DNA from: Saprospiraceae bacterium | Lineage (GTDB): Bacteria; Bacteroidota; Bacteroidia; Chitinophagales; Saprospiraceae | Direction: 5' to 3' | DNA length: 5,537 nucleotides | Assembly: GCA_014379665.1 (NCBI GenBank) | Contig: JACMLK010000181.1 | Location: forward strand, 1 to 5,537 | Shown: positions 1 to 5,173 of the stretch, one piece after another | Layout: each line of letters starts with the position of its first letter | How positions within the stretch are numbered: position 1 is the stretch's first letter | Notes under the pieces: model-generated | Told to the model about the DNA's origin: nothing | The model's database searches: none | What the model saw: only the letters and a program-made list of their open reading frames with translations | Translations under genes and position numbers: made by a program

Positions 1-199
1 ACACTTTAATATCCGGAGGAAGGTCTATACCCAAAGAGGGGTCAACCACAGGATAATCCCCATTTTCCACAGTATATACGATGGGTTCCCACCCAAAATC
101 TCTTAGATACTTAACAAACTTAACCCACCGTTGTACGCCTCCTCCACCCGCCGGTGGCCAGTAATAAGTAATAATTAATACTCTTTTTGAAATTTTCAT
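1..199 (-). CDS. Glycosyltransferase family 4-like protein, N-terminal 66 residues (cut by window edge)
   Basis: The visible 66 residues begin MKISKRVLIITYYWPP and continue with a glycine-rich loop AGGGGVQR (residues 17-24), a helix WVKFVKYLRDFGWEP, then a second strand IVYTVEN. This is the typical first Rossmann unit of a GT-B glycosyltransferase of the GT4 type, where the glycine-rich loop after the first strand lies in the active-site cleft. Family members move a sugar from a nucleotide-sugar donor to a lipid-linked or surface glycan acceptor at the inner face of the cytoplasmic membrane; the substrate cannot be read from this part. The ATG at 199-197 overlaps the TGA of the upstream YfhO gene by four bases (ATGA at 199-196), so the two are probably co-transcribed and translationally coupled. 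The donor-binding C-terminal domain lies outside the window. Family call is confident, specificity unknown. Confidence 0.88.
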   Translation of the reverse strand, partial: MKISKRVLIITYYWPPAGGGGVQRWVKFVKYLRDFGWEPIVYTVENGDYPVVDPSLGIDLPPDIKV

Positions 200-2604
200 A
201 CCGCACCTGACAGTACCTTCTTGCCGCGCAAGGAATTTATTATGATTATGATCAGACCTCCCAGCAGTATCAGTGAACAAATCAGGCTGATTGTTTCACC
301 CAGGTAATAAGATTTTGGATGGAATTCAAAGATAACGGTATGTTTACCCGATGGTACTTTTAATCCCCTCAGAAGATAATTAACCCTTATATGATCTACT
401 GCAACGCCATCAATATATGCCTGCCATCCTTTGTCAGGACCGTACCAATTCTCCGAAAATACAGCGAATTGCTCGCTTTCCGTATTGGATTCATATTCCA
501 GTTTATTTGGATTATATGTTTTGAGTGAAATAGTCCCGTTTTTTGAAAGATTCAAACCCGACACATAATCTTTAAATTCCGTATGGACTATTACATCTCC
601 CGCCGGATCAAAATTAGTTAATGAATCAATTTCTGCATTGGCATCAGCTACTTCAATCACATGATTTACAAACCAGGCATTTCCAGATGAAGCCGGATTT
701 CTCTGAACTGTCGGGTTTCCATCTGCGCCTTGTAATATAAAATATTTTGTATTCAGCATATTCAGCACATTCTGGTTGTTTTTGCTGATATGTCTGTCTA
801 TAATATCCTGAAATCTCTGCAATTTAGCCGGATGGTACCCGCCAATCGTTTTATGAAAATATGAGGTGCTCGCAGAGTTAAAAGTATTGACCGTTGCATC
901 ATACACCCTGAAATTTGGATCGCTGTCCTGAAGTATCTGATTGTCAACCGGTCTTGGTTCAAAATTGTTCTTATAGGCACTTTTTGTGACAAAATCTCTT
1001 TTATCAAGATACCCTTTACCAATCTGGACCAGATCAAAAAGACCTAAAATCGAAATGACCGCTATTAATACGGTCTTATTCAGTTTCCCTTTTATAAATA
1101 ACCACATCACTCCTGAAACCAGGAGGATATACATCAGGCTACGAAAAGCAGAGGAGCTAAACATCGATGTTCTCTGTTTTATAAGTACGTCTTTAATGTC
1201 TTTATACTGCTCATCACCGGAGCCGGTAAAATCAAAAAATGAACTACCGAACACCCAAAGCATAAGACATAATCCACCTAAGGTGCCGGCAGCTATATAG
1301 AGTGCCTTAAGAAAATCTTCCTTTTTTGTTGATTTAACCAAATCAGACAAAGCGATTACTCCAAGTATCGGTATAAATATGGCGGTAATGCTTAATATGG
1401 AACTGGGTGCCCTGAATTTATTAAAAAGAGGGAAATAATCAAAAAGTGTTTTGTTAAGCCAGGGTATGTATTTACCCAAAGAAAGTAAGAGGGTAAGCAA
1501 CACGGCACTTAAAATCCACCATTTTATCTCTTCCTTTACAGAAAATAATCCAAAAATAAAAAGAAAAAAAGCGACTACCCCGAAATAAGCCGGGCCGCTG
1601 GTAAAAGGGAGTGAACCCCAATAGGTCGGTGCCTGAAATTCCTTTCTTTGACCGACAGCTTTGCCAAGGTCCGAATTTCCATCCAGCCATTCGCCCGAAC
1701 CTCCACCTACTGCTTTAGGGATGAATGTGGCGAGTAAATCACCTACCCCATTACTCCACTGCATGGCATAATTCCATTCCAATCCGTCTGTTTCACTGGA
1801 TGAAGCCGGTACATCACCCGTAGATTTTAAAATGGGTGAACCGCGCATGGTGTCTTTGGCATATTCATAAGTGGTCCAAAGTTTGGAAGCCGAAGCACCC
1901 ATTGCCAATAATGCCATGACTGACAATACTCCGACAGCTTTAGCAAATAAAAGTATTTTACCACTTTTCAGGCTATTGACAAAATAAAACAACACCAACA
2001 AAGCCAGGCAAAGTGCCAGATAATAGGTCATTTGCGGGTGGTTGGCAAGAATATTGAGCCCTAATGCAATTCCAAATACAATTCCGCCGATGATATATTT
2101 TTCTCTGAATGTGAGTATAACACCGGCAATCACAGGTGCACTGGTCATGATCGCAACCAATTTAGAGTTATGCCCTGCTTCAAAAAGACAAAAATTATTG
2201 GTTGTAAACCCGAACAGAAAAGCTCCGAGCAAACTCAGCCATGGACTGACTCCCAGTAAAAGCATAAGGATATAAAACCCGATCATACCTGCAATAAAAT
2301 AACCGGCTGGTCTGTCTATGAATAATGAAAGACTTTCTGCAACATAGGCAAGCAAATTGTTATTATTTCTGGCGGATAACTGATAAGTGGGCATCCCTCC
2401 AAACATAGAATTGGTCCATAATGCTTCATCTCCGGTTTTGTCACGGAAATCTGTAGCTTCTTTGGACATGCCAACGTGCTGGATTATGTCTCCCTGACGA
2501 ACCACTTTTCCTTGAAACTGTGGCATAAAATAAAATACATTAACAATGACAATCAGGAGGATTGGCAAAAGATAAGGGTATATAGATTTAATATCCGGTT
2601 TCAT
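196..2604 (-). CDS. YfhO-family GT-C membrane glycosyltransferase-like protein
   Basis: This 802-residue polytopic protein fits the YfhO family at the usual Bacteroidota length. Hydrophobic segments lie at about 10-28, 104-137, 150-165, 172-209, 219-238, 340-355, 363-378, 403-420, 433-452, 488-504, 511-528 and 770-790. The first outer loop carries RQGDIIQ (residues 36-42), whose Asp39 fits the acidic loop motif of GT-C enzymes, followed by WTNSMFGGMPTYQ (63-75). Further landmarks are FRAP (397-400), GGYHPAKLQRFQD (588-600), ENWYGPDKGWQAYIDG (718-733) and HTVIFEFHP (755-763); the last two belong to a large extracytoplasmic domain at about 540-768 that is closed by a final helix. In Bacillus and Listeria, YfhO proteins decorate lipoteichoic acid with sugars from a polyprenyl-phosphate donor; this organism should lack that polymer, so the acceptor is unknown. 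The start at 2604 has the A-rich leader ATTTTT and no Shine-Dalgarno. The 3' end overlaps the GT4-type gene by 4 bp, supporting a glycan role. Enzymatic activity is inferred. Confidence 0.9.
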   Translation of the reverse strand: MKPDIKSIYPYLLPILLIVIVNVFYFMPQFQGKVVRQGDIIQHVGMSKEATDFRDKTGDEALWTNSMFGGMPTYQLSARNNNNLLAYVAESLSLFIDRPAGYFIAGMIGFYILMLLLGVSPWLSLLGAFLFGFTTNNFCLFEAGHNSKLVAIMTSAPVIAGVILTFREKYIIGGIVFGIALGLNILANHPQMTYYLALCLALLVLFYFVNSLKSGKILLFAKAVGVLSVMALLAMGASASKLWTTYEYAKDTMRGSPILKSTGDVPASSSETDGLEWNYAMQWSNGVGDLLATFIPKAVGGGSGEWLDGNSDLGKAVGQRKEFQAPTYWGSLPFTSGPAYFGVVAFFLFIFGLFSVKEEIKWWILSAVLLTLLLSLGKYIPWLNKTLFDYFPLFNKFRAPSSILSITAIFIPILGVIALSDLVKSTKKEDFLKALYIAAGTLGGLCLMLWVFGSSFFDFTGSGDEQYKDIKDVLIKQRTSMFSSSAFRSLMYILLVSGVMWLFIKGKLNKTVLIAVISILGLFDLVQIGKGYLDKRDFVTKSAYKNNFEPRPVDNQILQDSDPNFRVYDATVNTFNSASTSYFHKTIGGYHPAKLQRFQDIIDRHISKNNQNVLNMLNTKYFILQGADGNPTVQRNPASSGNAWFVNHVIEVADANAEIDSLTNFDPAGDVIVHTEFKDYVSGLNLSKNGTISLKTYNPNKLEYESNTESEQFAVFSENWYGPDKGWQAYIDGVAVDHIRVNYLLRGLKVPSGKHTVIFEFHPKSYYLGETISLICSLILLGGLIIIIINSLRGKKVLSGAV

Positions 2605-2641
2605 AAAAATGATGTTGATTAAGCTATTGGTTTTTTAATGG

Positions 2642-2653
2642 CGTAATATTACG
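2642..2653. repeat. 12-bp perfect palindrome in the YfhO leader, next to a weak -7-like box
   Basis: CGTAATATTACG reads the same on both strands and lies 38 bp upstream of the YfhO start. On the minus strand it directly follows TAAATTCG (2659-2652), a one-mismatch version of the Bacteroidota -7 element TAnnTTTG; no matching -33 TTTG is found at the usual distance. A palindrome at the expected transcription start could be an operator. In AT-rich DNA it could also be chance, and no regulator is known here. Confidence 0.3.
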
Positions 2654-2659
2654 AATTTA

Positions 2660-2897
2660 TTTTATGTTTTGCAAAATGGAAATAGTTGTAATGTTACTAA
2701 TTTAAATTTTTTAAAGCTGCAACGATTCCATTGCTGATAACTATTGATTCTACTGAATTCAAGCTCCATAACTATACTTTCATAACATTGATTTAAATAA
2801 ACTTTTATAAACCTGGAGCCACTGTAAATATAAAAAGTGAACCACTAAATATTATTTAATTATTTAATAAATTAGCAGCCCTCCGGTATTATTCAGT
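2660..2897. other. AT-rich intergenic stretch without a recognisable gene
   Basis: This part of the 532-bp gap between the divergent YfhO and BclA-like genes has stop codons scattered in all frames and no coding-looking run, no tRNA-like fold and no strong hairpin. The part at 2850-2872 is almost pure A/T and may be the upstream part of the promoter at 2898. Nothing else could be supported. Confidence 0.5.
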
Positions 2898-2905
2898 TAT
2901 CTTTG
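2898..2905 (+). promoter_or_regulatory. Bacteroidota -7 promoter element (TATCTTTG), probably the original promoter of the BclA-like gene
   Basis: TATCTTTG is a perfect match to TAnnTTTG and identical to the most frequent form of this element. Transcription would start near 2912, which is the left end of the inserted element at 2911-3070. No TTTG/TTG -33 element is seen 19-21 bases upstream, although that element is less conserved. Without the insertion the leader to the ATG at 3137 would be about 65 bases. The link to this gene is inferred from orientation and distance. Confidence 0.5.
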
Positions 2906-2910
2906 TCTTA

Positions 2911-2930
2911 GAGTATGTTTAAAATTCCAT
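2911..2930 (+). repeat. Left terminal inverted repeat of the MITE-like element
   Basis: GAGTATGTTTAAAATTCCAT pairs with the right end at 3051-3070 with two mismatches. The first 13 bases are identical, which is where a transposase would be expected to bind and cut. It is preceded by TTA at 2908-2910. Confidence 0.75.
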
Positions 2931-2982
2931 TATTTGTCTACAAGCGGCAATTTTTATTTTATCCTTCGTTATATTTTTTCGC

Positions 2983-2999
2983 CGTAGCTTCCGGCTACG
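2983..2999 (+). repeat. Internal hairpin of the MITE-like element
   Basis: CGTAGC (2983-2988) and GCTACG (2994-2999) form a 6-bp stem around the loop TTCCG. It is a GC-rich island in an otherwise AT-rich element. It may be a structural or protein-binding feature of the element, or a remnant of transposase coding sequence. Confidence 0.5.
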
Positions 3000-3025
3000 A
3001 CTGCAAAACAAGCCTTGTCTAAAAT

Positions 3026-3033
3026 TAAATTTG
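3026..3033 (+). promoter_or_regulatory. Possible element-borne -7 box (TAAATTTG) facing the BclA-like gene
   Basis: TAAATTTG matches TAnnTTTG perfectly and lies inside the MITE-like element, about 104 bp upstream of the ATG at 3137. No -33 element is seen at the expected spacing, and TAAATTTG is easily produced by chance in AT-rich DNA. It is listed because it offers an alternative promoter if the one at 2898 was disturbed by the insertion. Confidence 0.22.
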
Positions 3034-3050
3034 CTCAATTTCGCTCAAAC

Positions 3051-3070
3051 ATGAAAATTTAAACATACTC
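3051..3070 (-). repeat. Right terminal inverted repeat of the MITE-like element
   Basis: This is the inverted partner of 2911-2930 with 18 of 20 positions paired. It is followed by the second TTA copy at 3071-3073. The identical outermost bases argue against a chance dyad. Confidence 0.75.
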
Positions 3071-3136
3071 TTAATTGCACCTGACCTTTCCACTCTATTT
3101 ACTTTTATTTCCTAATTTTTATAAAAAACATCAAAG

Positions 3137-3742
3137 ATGAAAATTCTTAGTATTTTCTCATTTATTAAACATTTGAGCCTGATTTTAATATTGTTTTGTG
3201 GCATTGACCAGCTCGTAGGCCAGAATAAAGTGGAAGTGATCGGTCAGATTAAGATCACAGGAGGGTCACCGGGTGAAAACAAAGTACTTACTTCGGATGC
3301 TGTAGGGCTTGCTACCTGGGAAATTCCGGAAGGTGATAACACAGAAGTCGCCTTCATTTTTAACACTTTAACACAAGTTGTTATGATAGAGGATCCTGTG
3401 ATTTTTGACTCCAATGGTTTTATAACCTCAGGATTTGTTCATGTTCAGGGTACAGGTTTAATTACCATTATCAATACAGGTATTTACAAAGCAACTTTTT
3501 CTGTTTCGGGTACGGAACCAAATCAATTTGCTTTATTTTTAAATGATTCTCCAATTTTTGGGAGTACGTATGGAAGTGGAGCCGGCACACAACAAAACAA
3601 TGGCCAGGTAGTCTTTTCGGCTGCGGCAGGTGACGTGGTTTCTCTTAGAAATCATTCATCGTTTTCTTCGGTTGGTCTTTTTTCCTTCACAGGAGGTACA
3701 CAATCCAATGTAAATGCTTCCATCATCCTTGAAAAACTATAA
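3137..3742 (+). CDS. Secreted protein with a BclA-like C-terminal (C1q/TNF-like jelly-roll) domain
   Basis: The 201-residue product starts with a signal peptide (KHLSLILILF core, likely cut after VGQ at 27-29), so it is exported; Cys21 is not in a lipobox (ILFC), so lipidation is unlikely. Residues 33-62 contain GQIKITGG...GENKVLTSDAVGLATW, a linker motif of the type KVLTSDA.G.A.W found in Bacteroidota surface and tail-fibre-like proteins. Residues about 70-201 resemble the C-terminal domain of Bacillus BclA: SVSGTEPNQFALFLN (122-136), GSTYGSGAGTQQNNGQVVF (142-160), AAAGDVVSLRNHSS (162-175) and GGTQSNVNASIILEKL (186-201) follow the family pattern closely. In BclA this domain forms a stable trimer at the tip of a collagen-like stalk; no Gly-X-Y repeats occur here. 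A surface or extracellular trimer is inferred, and its ligand is unknown. The start has the A-rich leader AAAACATCAAAG. The gene stands alone, 66 bp after the MITE-like element. Confidence 0.85.
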   Translation: MKILSIFSFIKHLSLILILFCGIDQLVGQNKVEVIGQIKITGGSPGENKVLTSDAVGLATWEIPEGDNTEVAFIFNTLTQVVMIEDPVIFDSNGFITSGFVHVQGTGLITIINTGIYKATFSVSGTEPNQFALFLNDSPIFGSTYGSGAGTQQNNGQVVFSAAAGDVVSLRNHSSFSSVGLFSFTGGTQSNVNASIILEKL

Positions 3743-3859
3743 GGTTAGGAATTGGGAAAAATATTTATACATTGGAACTTTATAGTCAAATATAATGTCC
3801 AAGTAGGATGAGTACCAAACTTGGTCATTTGTACCTTTTTAAACAGCAAGAGTACGGAG

Positions 3860-3895
3860 CCGCCATTCGTTAAGAAATTTCGAAACGAATGGCGG
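3860..3895. terminator. Strong hairpin between convergent genes, candidate terminator
   Basis: CCGCCATTCGTT (3860-3871) and AACGAATGGCGG (3884-3895) form a perfect 12-bp stem around a 12-base loop that itself holds the self-complementary GAAATTTC. It lies 118 bp after the plus-strand stop at 3742 and 55 bp beyond the end of the minus-strand gene (3950). On the plus strand a T5 run follows after an 8-base gap; on the minus strand no close T-run exists. The imperfect T-tracts make a classical intrinsic terminator uncertain. An intergenic repeat or a 3'-end stabilising stem is possible. Confidence 0.45.
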
Positions 3896-3949
3896 ATTCA
3901 CCATTTTTAATTAAAAAATCTCAATTTGGTCCCCATATACTTTAGTAGA

Positions 3950-4354
3950 TTACTTTAGCTCTTTGATCCACGCATCGCGTCGGGTTTTCCATTTTTCGTC
4001 AACGGCAGTCCATTTAATGTATGATTCCAACTCTATGAGTAGCCCCGCTACCTGCGCATTGCTGGTTGCTTTTTCACAATTTGCCACCCATTTATCTCTG
4101 TTTGTTTTCCAGCTTTCTTCCACTGATGTCCACTTAAGATTTGATTCAAATGACAAAAGTAAACCTGCAGTGGTTTGAGCAGTGTTTCTTTTTTTACTCT
4201 CTGCTACCCAGGCATTTCTCAATGGTGCCCATGTAGCCTCCACTGCATCCCATTTGGTATTTGATTCCAATTCCAATATGTAATTAGCTACATTTTGACT
4301 TTGAACATGATTTAAAGTCAGTACTGTGGTTAAAATTAAAAATAATGATTTCAT
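3950..4354 (-). CDS. Small secreted protein of three 40-residue Trp-rich repeats, function unknown
   Basis: I do not recognise a family. The 134-residue product has a signal peptide (MKSLFLILTTVLTL, likely cut after QSQ at 18-20). The mature part is three tandem repeats in exact 40-residue register: Glu-Ser at 30-31, 70-71 and 110-111; Lys-Trp at 34-35, 74-75 and 114-115; Val at 38, 78 and 118; Trp at 42, 82 and 122; Arg at 46, 86 and 126; Trp at 49, 89 and 129. The unit reads roughly LLxELESxxKWxxVExxWKxxRDxW with a variable linker rich in Ala, Lys, Asn and Gln. No Pro or Gly breaks the cores, so an all-helical solenoid or bundle is likely. The only cysteine in the mature protein is Cys93. 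The start at 4354 has the leader TATTAATAAAAA without Shine-Dalgarno. The gene is monocistronic by context. It may bind a ligand or partner in the periplasm or outside, which is inference only. Confidence 0.8.
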   Translation of the reverse strand: MKSLFLILTTVLTLNHVQSQNVANYILELESNTKWDAVEATWAPLRNAWVAESKKRNTAQTTAGLLLSFESNLKWTSVEESWKTNRDKWVANCEKATSNAQVAGLLIELESYIKWTAVDEKWKTRRDAWIKELK

Positions 4355-4493
4355 TTTTTATTAATATTTGATTGTGATTACTAGATTTTTTTGGTTGTAA
4401 TATTCCGATTCAGGAAACGTTCTTGTTCATGGTAAAGCAAACAGACTATGCATTGGATATGTGGAATTCAGACTGATATTTGTTGATCGGGGG

Positions 4494-4501
4494 CAAAGAT
4501 A
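4494..4501 (-). promoter_or_regulatory. Bacteroidota -7 promoter element for the Trp-repeat protein gene
   Basis: On the minus strand the sequence reads TATCTTTGC, a perfect TAnnTTTG in its commonest form. A T-rich run (GTTTTTT) lies about 17 bases further upstream in place of a clear -33 TTTG. Transcription would start near 4487, giving a leader of about 133 bases before the ATG at 4354. No second convincing -7 element lies closer to the gene. Confidence 0.6.
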
Positions 4502-4552
4502 TAGCAATAACCCGCATTAAAAAACTATTGGATGTTTTAGTGGAATTAAGTT

Positions 4553-4664
4553 TTAGCTGTTAGTCTTTAGCCGTTAGCTCTTAGCTGGTAGGTGTTATCT
4601 TTTAGATGTTAGATGTTAGATGTTAGATGTTAGCCGTTAACTGGTCGCTGCTAGCCTTTAGCGC
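4553..4664. repeat. Heptamer tandem array, 16 units of consensus TTAGMTG, overlapping a gene end
   Basis: From 4553 to 4664 the sequence splits into sixteen consecutive 7-bp units without a register break. Four adjacent units are identical TTAGATG (4602-4629), and two more are TTAGCTG (4553-4559, 4581-4587). Others are variants such as TTAGCCG, TTAGTCT, TTAGCTC, TTAACTG, GTCGCTG and CTAGCCT. The pattern suggests slippage growth with older, diverged edges and a recently expanded core. The last six units (4623-4664) are read as codons 133-145 and the stop of the membrane protein gene at 4623-5060. Such short heptamer arrays are typical intergenic sequence in some bacteria; no function is known to me. 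Confidence 0.8.
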
Positions 4665-5060
4665 CAACTTGCCACCTATATAAGCCATCGGAATGTAAGC
4701 TACTACCACATCCAGAATGGTAAACCAGATAGGTGATGGCAGCATGACTACATTGGCTATACCACCCAAAATAAAAAACACTCCAATACCGTATGCAAAA
4801 TTCATTTTATTGTTTGTAGCGATATAAGCTGCAAGAAATGCCCCAGCCAATGTACCTAATGTGTGCGCCAGAAATGGCATGATAAAGTTTTTAGGCTGAA
4901 ACAAATGAATAGATGCTTTCAAACCTTCCATGGTCGTAACATCGGCTCCTTCAGGTGGCGGAATGATCGAACTACTTATCGAGATGATACACATATTTAC
5001 AACGCTTCCGACTATGATACCAGCTATGACGGCCAGGATGTTTTTAAATAACGGATTCAT
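4623..5060 (-). CDS. Conserved hypothetical four-helix membrane protein
   Basis: The 145-residue product has hydrophobic segments at about 7-30, 58-80, 88-107 and 112-133, so it should be a small integral membrane protein of the inner membrane. Characteristic stretches are NILAVIAGIIVGSVVNM (7-23), IIPPPEGADVTTMEGLKAS (32-50, in the first outer or inner loop), FLAHTLGTLAGAF (63-75), GGIANVVMLPSP (99-110) and AYIPMAYIGGKLA (121-133). I recognise the pattern as a family seen often in Bacteroidota and annotated only as hypothetical; I know no function. His66 and the PPPEG loop are the most likely family-specific polar positions. The start at 5060 has an AT-rich leader and no Shine-Dalgarno. The C-terminal tail, residues 133-145 (ALKASSDQLTANI), is encoded by the TTAGMTG heptamer array, so it is probably a recent extension. 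A nested inverted repeat begins 12 bp upstream of the ATG. Confidence 0.82.
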   Translation of the reverse strand: MNPLFKNILAVIAGIIVGSVVNMCIISISSSIIPPPEGADVTTMEGLKASIHLFQPKNFIMPFLAHTLGTLAGAFLAAYIATNNKMNFAYGIGVFFILGGIANVVMLPSPIWFTILDVVVAYIPMAYIGGKLALKASSDQLTANI

Positions 5061-5072
5061 AATATTACTTTT

Positions 5073-5173
5073 TTATTGATTACATTTAAACGATGTACGT
5101 ATGATTTAGCCACTTTCAAGAAGCAAGAGGAACCATCCTCCTGCTTTAAAATGGAGGCCAATGTAATCAATAA
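5073..5173. repeat. Nested inverted-repeat structure upstream of the membrane protein gene
   Basis: TTATTGATTACATT (5073-5086) is repeated perfectly in inverted orientation at 5160-5173, with 73 bp between the arms. That interior contains a second strong hairpin at 5121-5146. The left arm lies 12 bp before the ATG at 5060, so if the region is transcribed it would fold over the ribosome-binding zone. It could be an RNA regulatory leader, a paired operator or a tiny mobile element. No target duplication is evident at the ends. Confidence 0.6.
5121..5146 (-). repeat. 11-bp stem-loop inside the nested structure
   Basis: AAGCAAGAGGA (5121-5131) and TCCTCCTGCTT (5136-5146) pair around a 4-base loop. 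On the plus strand there is one A-C mismatch (5126/5141), but in RNA made from the minus strand this becomes a G-U pair, so the stem is complete. That favours a role in minus-strand RNA: the leader of the gene at 5060, or the 3' end of the ester cyclase transcript (131 bp after its stop). No T-run follows, so a simple intrinsic terminator is not supported. Confidence 0.5.

Larger units (their letters stand above)
2911..3070. mobile_element. MITE-like non-autonomous element, 160 bp, with 20-bp TIRs and TTA target duplication
   Basis: The left end GAGTATGTTTAAAATTCCAT (2911-2930) and the reverse complement of the right end (3051-3070), GAGTATGTTTAAATTTTCAT, match at 18 of 20 bases. Both ends are flanked by TTA in the same direction (2908-2910 and 3071-3073), as expected of a 3-bp target-site duplication. 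The interior has no open reading frame long enough for a transposase, so the element would need to be moved in trans. Inside are a short hairpin (2983-2999), two copies of TTGTCTA (2934-2940, 3015-3021), two of CAAGC (2941-2945, 3009-3013) and a doubled GCTCAA (3033-3038, 3043-3048). A 3-bp TNA-type duplication would be compatible with some IS5-family groups, but I cannot assign the parent IS. The structure is directly visible; mobility is inferred. Confidence 0.72.

Noticed and set aside
986..1300. 104-codon open frame on the plus strand inside the YfhO gene
   Set aside because: It is fully antisense to a clearly conserved membrane protein, has no recognisable motif and no promoter; the same holds for the other open frames at 798-1037, 1472-1690 and 2042-2275.
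2934..3021. Degenerate transposase coding sequence inside the MITE-like element
   Set aside because: Short in-frame pieces exist on the minus strand (such as LDKACFAVVAGSYGEKI) but are broken by stops within a few codons, and none resembles a DDE-transposase motif.
3137..3202. Possible lipoprotein signal around Cys21 of the BclA-like protein
   Set aside because: The residues before the cysteine are ILF, which do not fit a lipobox (small residue at -1); cleavage after VGQ is more plausible.
3799..3840. Alternative terminator: CCAAGT (3799-3804) pairing with ACTTGG (3819-3824), then T5 at 3836-3840
   Set aside because: The stem is only 6 bp with a 14-base loop, and the T-run starts 11 bases after it; the stem at 3860-3895 is much stronger.
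3963..4178. 71-codon plus-strand frame opposite the Trp-repeat gene
   Set aside because: It is the antisense reading of the repeats, with repeated FHFSST/FQLSST wording that simply mirrors the three units; it lacks a signal or leader of its own.
4553..4664. CRISPR array
   Set aside because: The units are 7 bp, contiguous and without spacers; it is a simple heptamer array.
4863..5051. 62-codon plus-strand frame opposite the membrane protein gene
   Set aside because: It is antisense to a conserved gene and has no family-like features.
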